NCBI GenBank assembly: GCA_958436475.1
Contig: CAUBKG010000012.1
Coordinates: 1 to 38,748, forward strand
Length of the DNA: 38,748 nucleotides
DNA from: an uncultured Clostridia bacterium
GTDB lineage: Bacteria > Bacillota > Clostridia > Oscillospirales > Acutalibacteraceae
Reading direction: 5' to 3'
Position numbers and translations under genes: made by a program. How positions within the stretch are numbered: the stretch's first letter is position 1; every line of letters starts with the position of its first letter. Positions 30,517 to 38,493 of the stretch are shown piece by piece. The notes under the pieces were generated by a model that saw only the letters and a program-made list of their open reading frames with translations, searched no databases and was not told the DNA's origin.

Positions 30517-31668
30517 TCAGCGCACCCTTTCTCCATTCAAAAATACCGCCTCGGGCTTCGCAGCAAGCGAGAGCGGATCCTCCCGGAAGAGGATAAAATC
30601 GGCGTCTTTCCCAACGTCGATCGAGCCAACCCGGTCGGCAATGCCGCAGATTTTCGCAGGATTGATCGTGATGGCCCGCAGCGCCGCCTCGTGGTCCATC
30701 CCCTCGCGCACGGCAAGGCCTGCGCAAAGGGGGAGATATTGGATGGGAATGACCGGGTGGTCGGTGATGATGGCTACCTCTACCCCGGCTCTCTGCAAAA
30801 TTCCCGCCGAGCGGGGGGTGAGCTCCCGCAGCTCCGGCTTGGAGCGGTCGCAAATAAGCGGTCCGCACAGCACCGGCACGTGCTCCGCCGCAAGCAGCTC
30901 CGCCGCCTCGTGCCCTCCTGTTGCATGCACGAGCACGGGGGTGAGCGAAAACTCCCGGCAGATGCGCAGGGCGGTAAAAATATCGTCGCAGCGGTGGGCA
31001 TGGAAATGCGCCGCCTTTTCCCCGCGCAGCAGGGGCAAGAGCGCTTCGCATTTCATATCGTAATCCGGAAGGTCTTCTTCGCCTTCCGCGCGGCGGATAT
31101 CCTCTTCATACCGCTTTGCCTTATACAGCTGCTCCCGGATAATGGCCGCCGTAGCCATACGGGTCACGGGAGTCTGGTTCTTTTCATGATAAGTGTTTTT
31201 GGGGTTTTCCCCCAGGGCAAATTTCATAGCCGCGTAATCTTCCAGAAGCATATCATCGATCCGCACGCCGCCCGTTTTCAAGGCGGCGAGCTGCCCCCCG
31301 ATCGGGTTGGCGCTGCCCGGTCCCGAAACCACGGTGGTAACGCCCGCATCAAGGGCTTCGGAAAAGCATTTGTCCATGGGGTTTATCGCATCGACCGCGC
31401 GCATCTGGGGGTTCGAAGGGTCGGTATCCTCGTTGCCGTCGTCCCCCTCGAAGCCGAGGGAATCCTCCCACATGCCGAGATGGGTGTGGGCGTCGATAAA
31501 GCCGGGCAGGAGCATGGCTCCCCTTGCGTCATACGATTCCTGCTCCTTCGTTTCGAGTAGGGTATCCATCGCGCCGAAGGATACGATTTTGCCGTTTTGG
31601 AACATCACCCATCCGGAGGGGATGCTGATGCCGTTCATGGTTAAAATATTGGCGTTTTTGATTAACAT
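30517..31668 (-). CDS. Metal-dependent amidohydrolase (imidazolonepropionase-like)
   Basis: A 383-residue amidohydrolase-superfamily enzyme. Metal ligands are visible as HTH (H61, H63) after PGFIDA, H225 (HAHRCDD), H249 (HATGGHE) and D303 (ITDHP). It lacks an obvious signal peptide, so it is cytoplasmic. The fold resembles imidazolonepropionase-related amidohydrolases of unknown substrate; a cyclic amide or nucleobase-like substrate is possible. It is linked with a lone fumarase-type alpha subunit. The ribosome site is AAGGTGG before the ATG; a terminator lies immediately upstream, so expression may come from read-through. Confidence 0.82.
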   Translation of the reverse strand: MLIKNANILTMNGISIPSGWVMFQNGKIVSFGAMDTLLETKEQESYDARGAMLLPGFIDAHTHLGMWEDSLGFEGDDGNEDTDPSNPQMRAVDAINPMDKCFSEALDAGVTTVVSGPGSANPIGGQLAALKTGGVRIDDMLLEDYAAMKFALGENPKNTYHEKNQTPVTRMATAAIIREQLYKAKRYEEDIRRAEGEEDLPDYDMKCEALLPLLRGEKAAHFHAHRCDDIFTALRICREFSLTPVLVHATGGHEAAELLAAEHVPVLCGPLICDRSKPELRELTPRSAGILQRAGVEVAIITDHPVIPIQYLPLCAGLAVREGMDHEAALRAITINPAKICGIADRVGSIDVGKDADFILFREDPLSLAAKPEAVFLNGERVR

Positions 31669-31686
31669 TGTTCCACCTTCTTTATG

Positions 31687-31724
31687 AAAAAGGCGGGCGG
31701 AACGCTGCTCTGCATTCCGCCCGC
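31687..31724 (-). terminator. Intrinsic terminator after yabR
   Basis: Minus strand: GCGGGCGGAA/TTCCGCCCGC (ten perfect pairs), 12-base loop, then a C and five T residues. It closes the yab operon; the amidohydrolase start lies only about 20 bases beyond it. Confidence 0.88.
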
Positions 31725-31738
31725 TGCCAGTTAACTTA

Positions 31739-32182
31739 CTATTTGGAGTGGCCGCCGCGACGGGCGCCGTCTTTCCGGAACTCGCTCGACCGTTTCAAAT
31801 CGGATATCTTTTCTTCGCTGCTTTGCTTGAATTTCGCCATCATATCTTCAAAGGACATGTTGGAGGAATTATTGCGGCGGGGCGTCCACTCAAAGCTATC
31901 GGGCCGCGTTACGCGCGGAGCCGGCTGACGCGGTTCCCTGCGCGGCGGCGGGGTCGCTTTCTTGATAGAAAGGCTTACCTTGCCGTTTTCATCGATGCTG
32001 AGGACCTTTACCTTGACCGTATCGTTTTCCTTTACATGATCCCGGATATCTTTCACGTAAACGTGAGCAACCTCCGAAATATGGACCATTCCTGTTTTGC
32101 CGCCCGGCAGTTCCACAAAGGCGCCGAATTTGGTGATGCCGGTCACCTTACCCTCCAGCACTGCCCCAACCTCTACCTGCAT
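31739..32182 (-). CDS. yabR: S1-domain RNA-binding protein (YabR/general stress protein 13-like)
   Basis: A 147-residue protein with one S1 domain at about residues 1-72 (GAVLEGKVTGITKFGAFVEL, then MVHISEVAHVYVKD), followed by a basic, Arg/Pro-rich linker and a short helical tail. S1 domains bind single-stranded RNA; YabR is linked with translation. The start at 32182 is preferred over TTG at 32212, which falls in front of the AAGGAGG site. It follows divIC after 26 bases, matching the B. subtilis yabQ-divIC-yabR order, and is the last gene before a strong terminator. Confidence 0.9.
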   Translation of the reverse strand: MQVEVGAVLEGKVTGITKFGAFVELPGGKTGMVHISEVAHVYVKDIRDHVKENDTVKVKVLSIDENGKVSLSIKKATPPPRREPRQPAPRVTRPDSFEWTPRRNNSSNMSFEDMMAKFKQSSEEKISDLKRSSEFRKDGARRGGHSK

Positions 32183-32208
32183 ATAAGACGATATCCTCCT
32201 TAAATTTA

Positions 32209-32499
32209 TCAATCGACCACTTTATAAACCTTTTCATCCGGGAAAGCGAGGCCCAGCTTTTCGCGCGCAACGCGTTTGGCATATTCCTCGGTATTGCCGG
32301 AATCGAGCATACGCTGAAGCTCTTCGTTAAGCAAAACGCGTTCGTGATATTCCGCCTCGAGCGCCGCCTGCTCCTTCTGCTTGTTGACAAGCTCTATGTT
32401 CAGGTTTATCAGTGCAACCACCGCATACAAGACGATGCAAACAAAGCTGATTGATAAAACGAAGGAGAAGCCTTTTTTCTTCTTTCTTCTTTTCGCCAT
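32209..32499 (-). CDS. divIC: Septum formation initiator (DivIC/FtsB family)
   Basis: A 96-residue bitopic membrane protein: basic N terminus (MAKRRKKKKG), one membrane helix at about 13-31, then a coiled coil (about 34-62) and a short C-terminal domain with the ARE-KLGLAFPDEKVY pattern of FtsB/DivIC proteins. It acts in the divisome with FtsL and FtsQ/DivIB on the outer side of the membrane. Position between yabQ and yabR is conserved in endospore formers. Confidence 0.92.
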   Translation of the reverse strand: MAKRRKKKKGFSFVLSISFVCIVLYAVVALINLNIELVNKQKEQAALEAEYHERVLLNEELQRMLDSGNTEEYAKRVAREKLGLAFPDEKVYKVVD

Positions 32500-32517
32500 A
32501 AAGCAACCCTCGTTGTG

Positions 32518-33027
32518 TTAGTGCTTTTTGCTTAATCCTTTAAAATTATACAATAACAACTGCATCCGTTTCAAGCTAAATTTTGAACGATTCATCATTT
32601 TTTTGTGGGTGCCGGCGATTTTACCCGCCTTTTGGGAAAACCAGCCGTGAATCCGGCGGAACAGCCGCACAATGGGGCTGAAAAAGGTCTTCCTCACCCA
32701 GGCCGCGATACGGCTCACGAGCTCCACCACACGGCGGGTGAAACGCACCACCAGCTCCCCCACGGTGAGGAAGTAGATGAGAAAGCCCAATATCTCCCCC
32801 GCAATGATATAAAACCGCATTTCCCCCATGCTTCTCGCCAGCATGAGCACAAACGTACCCCCCGCGGAAAGCACGAAAAACACGATATCCTGAAAGAAAA
32901 TGGCCAGCTTCCCGCTTTTCCGTATCAGCCGGAACACGCGGAAGAAATCGTACAGCACGCCGAAGGCCGCGCCAAAACAGCAGGCAATCAGAAATGTTAC
33001 GGTTTGATCGGCCAGATTGATCCGCAT
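32518..33027 (-). CDS. yabQ: Spore cortex biosynthesis protein YabQ
   Basis: A 169-residue membrane protein with about three helices (roughly 10-30, 42-63 and 70-92) and a basic C-terminal tail, matching YabQ. In B. subtilis it is made in the mother cell and needed for cortex peptidoglycan formation. The start follows yabP by 38 bases; together they would be read from the SigE-type promoter ahead of yabP. The conserved N-terminal segment includes FGAAFGVLYDFFRVFRLI. Confidence 0.9.
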   Translation of the reverse strand: MRINLADQTVTFLIACCFGAAFGVLYDFFRVFRLIRKSGKLAIFFQDIVFFVLSAGGTFVLMLARSMGEMRFYIIAGEILGFLIYFLTVGELVVRFTRRVVELVSRIAAWVRKTFFSPIVRLFRRIHGWFSQKAGKIAGTHKKMMNRSKFSLKRMQLLLYNFKGLSKKH

Positions 33028-33065
33028 CCGGCGCCCCTCCTTCTAACGCACATCCGCCCGGTTTT

Positions 33066-33356
33066 CTAGCGGAACAGCTTGGCAAACACGCCTCCGCCGC
33101 TGCCTTTGGGCTGGTCGTCGTTATAGGCAAGGGACTGAATCTTGCCCGCCATGCTCAGTTCGCCCGTTTCCACGTTGAGCTTATTGATGTGAAGGTCCTG
33201 GCCGCGCACGACCAGCTCTCCCATATCGGTATATACCGCCACCGTCTGGTCATCGAAGCTGTCCACATCCGAAACGCCGCTTACCGTAAGCGTGCCGCGG
33301 TCCTCCAGAATCACATTGTGGGGCAGCTTTACCGTTCTTTTTTCTTCAGCCATCAT
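33066..33356 (-). CDS. yabP: Sporulation protein YabP
   Basis: A 96-residue YabP. It has the compact beta-rich domain LPHNVILEDRGTLTVSGV..DVDSFDD and the L-V-RGQDLHI-KLNVETGELS segment of the family. It is required at the cortex stage of sporulation in bacilli. The start at 33356 (MM) is fixed by AAAAGGAG; the open frame extends far upstream but only through a non-coding leader. A mother-cell SigE promoter is predicted about 100 bases upstream. Confidence 0.92.
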   Translation of the reverse strand: MMAEEKRTVKLPHNVILEDRGTLTVSGVSDVDSFDDQTVAVYTDMGELVVRGQDLHINKLNVETGELSMAGKIQSLAYNDDQPKGSGGGVFAKLFR

Positions 33357-33380
33357 AACACTCCTTTTCTCCGCGCGGCT

Positions 33381-33454
33381 TTGAATCCTCATTACTCCTC
33401 GCGTTTCTGGCTCCGCCGGTGCCGCCGGGACGCGGCGGTAAACGCTTTGTAATA
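33381..33454. other. GC-rich structured leader of yabP
   Basis: Nested inverted repeats lie between the predicted SigE promoter and yabP: an outer AT-rich pair (CTCATTAC with GTAATAATGAG), GCGTTT/AAACGC, and an inner CCGCCG/CGGCGG. On the minus strand these could fold in the 5' leader and influence yabP translation or early termination. No U-tract follows. Confidence 0.4.
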
Positions 33455-33485
33455 ATGAGTATGCCGGGAGAAAAGCGAATATGAC
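33455..33485 (-). promoter_or_regulatory. Predicted SigE (mother-cell) promoter of yabP-yabQ
   Basis: Minus strand: TCATATT at the -35 position, 14-base spacer, CATACTCAT at the -10. This matches the Bacillus SigE pattern (kmATATT-N14-CATACAnT) and it begins right at the rqcP stop codon. B. subtilis yabP is also SigE dependent, so the match is biologically sensible. Confidence 0.75.
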
Positions 33486-33730
33486 TAGTCCTCCACGACA
33501 CGGTACATCGTGCCGGCGCTCTCCTTGGTTGCGTGCTCCGAAACCTCCAGCACCTGTACGGTAAGCGGCTTTTGCCCGAGCGAAATCGTGATGGAATCGC
33601 CTGTTTTCACATCGTATGAGGCCCTTGCCGGCTTGCCGTTCACGCTGACGCGGCCCGCGTCGCACGCTTCGTTTGCCACCGTACGCCGTTTGATGAGGCG
33701 CGTGACCTTTAAATATTTATCCAGTCTCAT
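33485..33730 (-). CDS. rqcP: S4-domain RNA-binding protein of ribosome quality control (RqcP)
   Basis: An 81-residue S4 domain protein (YabO/RqcP). The S4 helix-turn region MRLDKYLKVTRLIKRRT starts the protein, followed by EACDAGRVSVNGKPARASYDVKTGDSI, typical of the family. RqcP works with RqcH on stalled 50S subunits to add C-terminal alanine tails. The start at 33730 is the conserved Met; the longer frame to 33802 reads through a spacer. It comes between hupB and yabP as in many Firmicutes. Confidence 0.93.
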   Translation of the reverse strand: MRLDKYLKVTRLIKRRTVANEACDAGRVSVNGKPARASYDVKTGDSITISLGQKPLTVQVLEVSEHATKESAGTMYRVVED

Positions 33731-33790
33731 AAAACTCTCCAAAAATCTAAAATAAAAGCGGGGCGGCGCGAAGCGCCGTGAATCCCCCTC

Positions 33791-33827
33791 AAAAAAACAC
33801 AAGACCGACCCTCGGAAAGGGCCGGTC
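33791..33827 (-). terminator. Intrinsic terminator after hupB
   Basis: Minus strand: GACCGGCCCT pairs with AGGGTCGGTC (one G-U) across a 5-base loop, then TTGTGTTTTTTT. It would limit read-through from hupB into rqcP. Confidence 0.78.
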
Positions 33828-33847
33828 CGGCAGAGTAAAAAACGAAA

Positions 33848-34123
33848 TTACTTCGCAACAACATCCTTAAAAGCTTTACCAGCTTTGAAAGCGGGGATCT
33901 TGGTTGCCGGGATTACGATGGTTTCCATCGTCTTCGGGTTGCGGCCGGTCTTTTCCTTGCGGTCACGCGCTTCAAATGTGCCGAAGCCTACGATCTGGAC
34001 TTTGTCTCCGCCGGAAACGGCTTCCACGATCGAATCGATTACGGCAGATACGGCTTTGTCCGCATCCTTTTTAGTCATTTCCGCTTTCGCAGCTACAGCT
34101 TCGATGAGTTCAGTCTTGTTCAT
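33848..34123 (-). CDS. hupB: HU-family DNA-binding protein
   Basis: A 91-residue HU protein, the abundant nucleoid-bending dimer. The N-terminal MNKTELIEAVAAKAEMTKKD helices, the GFGTFEARDRKEKTGRNPKT beta arm and the VPAFKAGKAFKDVV-like end (here IPAFKAGKAFKDVV) are all present. Length is exactly standard. GGAGG precedes the ATG. It stands between mazG and rqcP and has its own strong terminator; a TAAAAT -10-like element lies upstream, but its -35 is weak. Confidence 0.97.
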   Translation of the reverse strand: MNKTELIEAVAAKAEMTKKDADKAVSAVIDSIVEAVSGGDKVQIVGFGTFEARDRKEKTGRNPKTMETIVIPATKIPAFKAGKAFKDVVAK

Positions 34124-34197
34124 TTTTTACCTCCAAAAATCTTTAACAAGTATTTCTCTTTTATTTTAACCCCGGTGCGGCGGGGCAAAATACAAAA

Positions 34198-34995
34198 TTA
34201 CCGGGACTTGGCTTCGTCCCAGAGCCTATCCAGCTCTTCGATAGACGTTTCCTTCATATCGATCCCGCGTTCTGCCGCCATCCTCTCGACCGCCGCGAAG
34301 CGGGCCGTGAACTTATCGGTTGCGCGGGTGAGGGCCTCTTCCGCATCCACCTTGACAAAACGTGAAACATTTACAACCGAAAACAGAAGGTCTCCGAGCT
34401 CTTCGGCAATCCCCTCCCGGCTGCCGCCGGCAACGGCTTCTTCCAGTTCCGCCGTTTCCTCGCGGATTTTTTCGAGCGCGCCGGAAACCTCCGGCCAATC
34501 GAATCCCGCTCGGGCCGCGCGCTGCTGGACCTTTGTGCTCCGCATCAGAGCGGGAAGCGCACGGGAAACGCTTTCGAGCGTCTCCACCGATTTTTTCTGG
34601 CCCTTCTGCCGCTTTTTGATCTCATCCCAGTTGGCAAGCACCTGCTCGCTTCCCTGGACCTCGACGTCGCCAAACACATGCGGATGGCGGACGATGAGCT
34701 TGCGGCAGATGCCGGTGACAACATCCTCAAACGAAAAGGAGCCTTTTTCCTCTTCCATTTCTGTGTGGAAAATAATCTGAAGCAGAACGTCTCCCAGTTC
34801 CTCTTCGAGGAGCTCCGGGTCTTCCGTATCGATGGCTTCCACCGCTTCATAGGTTTCTTCAATGAAATTCTTGCGGATGGACTGATGCGTCTGCTCCCGG
34901 TCCCACGGGCAGCCGCCGGGCGCACGGAGCATTTTCATGATTTCGATCAAATCATCGATCGAATAAGACGTTTTTTTCAAAAGATCCTGCTTCAT
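34198..34995 (-). CDS. mazG: Nucleoside triphosphate pyrophosphohydrolase
   Basis: A 265-residue MazG with two tandem MazG domains: the first has EETYE (in FIEETYEAVEAI) and GDVLLQ, the second the EELGDLLFSVVNVSRF segment. The metal-binding EExxE/ExxD motifs are visible in both. It hydrolyses non-canonical or excess NTPs to NMP and pyrophosphate. Unlike B. subtilis YabN there is no N-terminal methyltransferase domain, so it is the simple form. The ribosome site is GAGGG; spoVB ends 38 bases upstream. Confidence 0.95.
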   Translation of the reverse strand: MKQDLLKKTSYSIDDLIEIMKMLRAPGGCPWDREQTHQSIRKNFIEETYEAVEAIDTEDPELLEEELGDVLLQIIFHTEMEEEKGSFSFEDVVTGICRKLIVRHPHVFGDVEVQGSEQVLANWDEIKKRQKGQKKSVETLESVSRALPALMRSTKVQQRAARAGFDWPEVSGALEKIREETAELEEAVAGGSREGIAEELGDLLFSVVNVSRFVKVDAEEALTRATDKFTARFAAVERMAAERGIDMKETSIEELDRLWDEAKSR

Positions 34996-35033
34996 GGTTC
35001 CCTCTTTCCCGCGAGCCTAGCGTTACATATATA

Positions 35034-36839
35034 TTAGCCTATCCAACCGTGTTTTTCAAGTACATTTGCAATTTTATCTCCATTTTTCAGCATTAAAACG
35101 TCTTCTCTTGACAATGCGCGGAAAAGAAGGATGCAAATAACATACACGGCTCCTGCAACCACAATGGCGAGGCCGCCGGTCACGAGTGCCGAAAGCCTCG
35201 TGCCCGTTCCGACAAGCGGCGTAAGCACACGGGAGAATATCCCAAAGGAAGCCCAGGCCGCCACGCCGCAGAACAGCGCGGATACAAAGGGCTTGATGAA
35301 CACCGAGAGCAGATTGATGCGGATGTGGGTATACTTCGAAAGGCAGTAGACATTGGAACAGACGATATACAGGTAACAAACGAACGTGCCGACCGCCGCG
35401 CCGTAAATATTGATGGAAGGAATTCCCACGAGAATAAAGTTCATCACAAGCTTTAAAAGCGCGCCGACCGCCATGTTTTTCACCGGCACATTCTGCCGGC
35501 CGATGGCTTGGAGCATATTGGTGGATGGCATGGAGAGCCCGGCGAACAGCAGCGCCAGCCCCAGAATGGTGAGCATAGGCGCGGCAAAGGCATTTTTGGC
35601 CGGAGAGCCGCCGAAGATCATCATCAGGATGGGCTCGGAAAGAACGGCAATGCCGAAGGCCGCCGGCATGGCGATGAGCGACGTGGTGCGCATGACCGAC
35701 TGCATATTTTTCCGGACCTCCCGCTTGTTCCGCGCCGTCCACGCGGCGGAAAGGGCGGGAATGGCGCTCACACCGAGCGAGGTGGTGATGGTGGGGATCA
35801 GGTTATAGATCGTATAGGCGCGGCCCTTATAGCTGCCATAGAGGGTATCGGGGATTTTATCGTCGGTCACGGCGGAGGTGAGCACACCGCTGATGGCGTT
35901 TTTAAAGGTTTCCGGGTCCACGTTCATGGCGTGGACGAGCCGTGTTTTCACCGTGAGTACGTCGATGATATTGGTCACGCTCATCACAAGCGAGCCGATC
36001 ACGATCGGGATGGCGATGACCAGCATCATTTTGAATATCCGCTTGCCGCTGCGCGCGGGTGGCGCTGCGGCGAGTTCCCGGCGGGTAAAACCGTCTCCCC
36101 CCATTTTATAACGGAGGGAAAGAAACAAAAGCCCCATGGCGGAGCCGATGGTGATGGAAAGGATGGCTCCCGCCGCCGCGTATGGATAAAGCGCCATTTT
36201 GGCAGCGGCAGCGGCCGCCGCCGCATCCGCCCCAGCCGGTATCTCCACCGTTCGGCCGAACACCATGCCGGTGGCTTCGAACTGGTTCATCCCGATCTTC
36301 ATGATGCCGTAGGCGAAGCCGAGCCCCAGCACCAGCTTGCACATGGCCTCGATCACTTCCGATATGGCGGAAGGATACATATTCCGCAGGCCGTTGAAAT
36401 ACCCGCGGTAAGAGGACATCATACAGCAGAACAAAAGGGAGGGCGCAATGGCATATATGCAGTAAATGGAATCGGGCGTGGCCGAAGGGGTCATGTTGAT
36501 GTATGCGCGGGCCAGCAGAACCATGGCGAGGAAGCAGAACAGCCCCGTTACCACAAAGACCTTCTGCGCGGTGCGCAGAACCTTGCGCGCATCGTTCAGC
36601 CGCCCGCGCGCAACGCTTTCCGATACCATGCGGGAAATCGCCACCGGCAGGCCCGCCATGGAAAGCGCGTACAGGAACAGGTAAAAATCATAAGCTACTG
36701 AAAAATAGCCCATGCCGGTATCGTCGATCAGATTTTGGAGCGGGATTTTAAAAATCGCGCCGATGACCTTGACGATCGCCGTGGCTGCCACCAGGACGAA
36801 CGCGCCCTGCAATAGGCTCTGCTTTTTCTTTTGCGCCAT
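35034..36839 (-). CDS. spoVB: Stage V sporulation protein B-like polysaccharide/lipid II flippase family (SpoVB)
   Basis: A 601-residue multi-pass membrane protein of the MATE/MOP flippase superfamily with about 14 helices, matching SpoVB/YabM. The start at 36839 (MAQKKKQSLLQGAFVLVAAT) has AAAGGAG upstream and begins at the conserved N terminus; the longer frame has no ribosome site. SpoVB is needed for spore cortex formation in bacilli, presumably by moving lipid-linked peptidoglycan precursors across the membrane. An internal Ala-rich stretch lies near residues 205-215. It is followed by mazG, as in other spore formers. Confidence 0.9.
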   Translation of the reverse strand: MAQKKKQSLLQGAFVLVAATAIVKVIGAIFKIPLQNLIDDTGMGYFSVAYDFYLFLYALSMAGLPVAISRMVSESVARGRLNDARKVLRTAQKVFVVTGLFCFLAMVLLARAYINMTPSATPDSIYCIYAIAPSLLFCCMMSSYRGYFNGLRNMYPSAISEVIEAMCKLVLGLGFAYGIMKIGMNQFEATGMVFGRTVEIPAGADAAAAAAAAKMALYPYAAAGAILSITIGSAMGLLFLSLRYKMGGDGFTRRELAAAPPARSGKRIFKMMLVIAIPIVIGSLVMSVTNIIDVLTVKTRLVHAMNVDPETFKNAISGVLTSAVTDDKIPDTLYGSYKGRAYTIYNLIPTITTSLGVSAIPALSAAWTARNKREVRKNMQSVMRTTSLIAMPAAFGIAVLSEPILMMIFGGSPAKNAFAAPMLTILGLALLFAGLSMPSTNMLQAIGRQNVPVKNMAVGALLKLVMNFILVGIPSINIYGAAVGTFVCYLYIVCSNVYCLSKYTHIRINLLSVFIKPFVSALFCGVAAWASFGIFSRVLTPLVGTGTRLSALVTGGLAIVVAGAVYVICILLFRALSREDVLMLKNGDKIANVLEKHGWIG

Positions 36840-36844
36840 TCCGT

Positions 36845-37585
36845 TCACTCCTTTCGCAGGGTCGTGCTGTGGAACCAATCAGCCCGGACGATCTCCCCGA
36901 TTCCGAGGCATATGTACGAAAACAGATCATCTTCGGCCCGGTTGTTCATTTCAGAGTAGGATTCGGTAGCTTCTTCCGCCGCGTCGTCCGATATTTTGCG
37001 GACGGAGAGGAACGGGATCCCGGCCTTTTTGCAGACGAGCGCCGCGGCCGCCGATTCCATATCGCACGCCATAGCGCCGAAATCATGCAGCAGCCGCAGC
37101 TTTCCCTCGCGGCTGTTTACAAAAATATCCCCCGTAGCAAGCGTACCCTCTTTCGCAAAAGGCATCAGCCGCCGGAAAAGCTCCAGCAGCCGGGCATCGG
37201 ATGGAAGAAGCGTCTCCTCCCCCGGCACCATGCCTTTTTCATACCCGAAGGGGGTTACATCCATATCGGAAATCACATAGGCCCTTCCCAGCACGAAATC
37301 GCCGATCCTCGTTCCGGAAATTCCCCCGGAAAGGCCGAAATTGAGGATAATATCCGCGCCGGACGCGATGGCATAAGCCGTGCCCGCGGCGGCGTTTTCC
37401 TTGCCGATGCCGCACCGGACGGCTTCGAGCAGAACGGCCGCCTTTGGCGCTTCTATTTCCACCTGGAGGGCCTGCATACCGAAGCGTTCCGTTTCGGTGC
37501 AGGCGGGAAAGCTCTTTGCATATTCCTCCACCGGCTTATATTCCATATCGTCCGCAATAATAAGGCTTATTTTTTTCCTCTGCAT
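36845..37585 (-). CDS. Nucleosidase of the MTA/SAH nucleosidase-phosphorylase family
   Basis: A 246-residue phosphorylase-superfamily protein resembling 5'-methylthioadenosine/S-adenosylhomocysteine nucleosidase. Visible marks are NFGLSGGISG (phosphate/ribose loop), the ACDMESAAAALVC motif (Met-Glu ribose binding) and the SVRKISDDA segment carrying the catalytic Asp. It would cleave MTA/SAH or a related nucleoside to base and sugar in the cytoplasm. It lies three bases after the purine nucleoside phosphorylase gene, so the two are co-transcribed, and five bases ahead of spoVB. Exact substrate is uncertain. Confidence 0.82.
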   Translation of the reverse strand: MQRKKISLIIADDMEYKPVEEYAKSFPACTETERFGMQALQVEIEAPKAAVLLEAVRCGIGKENAAAGTAYAIASGADIILNFGLSGGISGTRIGDFVLGRAYVISDMDVTPFGYEKGMVPGEETLLPSDARLLELFRRLMPFAKEGTLATGDIFVNSREGKLRLLHDFGAMACDMESAAAALVCKKAGIPFLSVRKISDDAAEEATESYSEMNNRAEDDLFSYICLGIGEIVRADWFHSTTLRKE

Positions 37586-37588
37586 TCG

Positions 37589-38413
37589 TCATTCCTCCGT
37601 TTGCAGTTTTTTCAGCACCGAAACGGTGAGCTCCCGGAAGGCTCCCGCCGCGCGTTCTCCGGTTTCGATGACCTCCCGGTCGGAAAGCGGCTCACCTGTG
37701 ACGCCCGCGGCAAAATTGGTGATGCAGGAGAGGCCCAGCACACGCATCCCGCAGGCCGCCGCCATAATTGCCTCCGGCACGGTAGACATCCCCACTGCAT
37801 CCGCCCCAAGGATCCGCATCATGCGGACCTCCGCCGGCGTTTCATACTGGGGGCCGCGGGTAAAGCAATAAACGCCCTCCTGCAACGGGATTTCCGCTTC
37901 CCTTGCCGCCGCCCGAGCCGTTTCGCACAGCTCGGGTGAATAGCATCGCGTCATATCAAAAAAATATTCCCCAAACGGGTTCCCGCCCAGAACAGGCGTA
38001 TCGGAGCTCAATTTGATATGATCGGTGATGAGCATGAGGTCTCCCGGCCGGAACGCGTCGTTGATTCCGCCTGCGGCGTTCGTGAGGACCACGTTTTGGA
38101 TACCGAGGCAGCAAAGCGCCCCCATGGAGAAGGAAACCTCCGCCATGGAAAGGCCCTCATAGCAATGGGTGCGGCCGGAAAGGAGCAGCACCGGCACTCC
38201 TGCCAGCTCTGTGTATAAGAGCGCCCCTTCGTGCGAAGGGTTGGAGGGGAGGGCAAAACCGGGAATATTCTCAAACGGCAGCCGCACGGCCTTCTCCGCT
38301 TCGCGCGCGAGCCGGCCGAGCCCGGAGCCCAGCACCACGGCTGTTTTGGGAATGGGTGGCAGCGCTTCCCGGATTACCCGGGCCGCCGCTTCATATTCCG
38401 CTTTTGTAACCAT
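37589..38413 (-). CDS. punA: Purine-nucleoside phosphorylase (trimeric class)
   Basis: A 274-residue high-similarity-type trimeric PNP. Phosphate loop VLGSGLGRLA (about 27-36), GRTHCYEG (about 80-87), NAAGGIN (about 110-116), the TRGPQYETPAEVRM substrate loop and the GMSTVPEAIMA motif are all visible. It splits purine nucleosides with phosphate to base and ribose-1-phosphate for salvage. The start ATG follows GGGAGG. It begins an operon that leads through the MTA/SAH-type nucleosidase into the spoVB cluster. Confidence 0.96.
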   Translation of the reverse strand: MVTKAEYEAAARVIREALPPIPKTAVVLGSGLGRLAREAEKAVRLPFENIPGFALPSNPSHEGALLYTELAGVPVLLLSGRTHCYEGLSMAEVSFSMGALCCLGIQNVVLTNAAGGINDAFRPGDLMLITDHIKLSSDTPVLGGNPFGEYFFDMTRCYSPELCETARAAAREAEIPLQEGVYCFTRGPQYETPAEVRMMRILGADAVGMSTVPEAIMAAACGMRVLGLSCITNFAAGVTGEPLSDREVIETGERAAGAFRELTVSVLKKLQTEE

Positions 38414-38440
38414 ATTCCGCCTCCCTTGTGAACAGAAAAG

Positions 38441-38470
38441 AAAAAGGCAATCCGATCCGCCGAGATTGCC
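38441..38470 (-). terminator. Intrinsic terminator upstream of punA
   Basis: Minus strand: GGCAATC/GATTGCC stem (38446-38452 with 38464-38470), 11-base loop, then five T residues. It ends a transcript arriving from the right, so punA starts a new transcription unit. No clear promoter is seen in the short gap after it. Confidence 0.7.
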
Positions 38471-38493
38471 TCCGCACGTTTTAAGCGCCCCAT

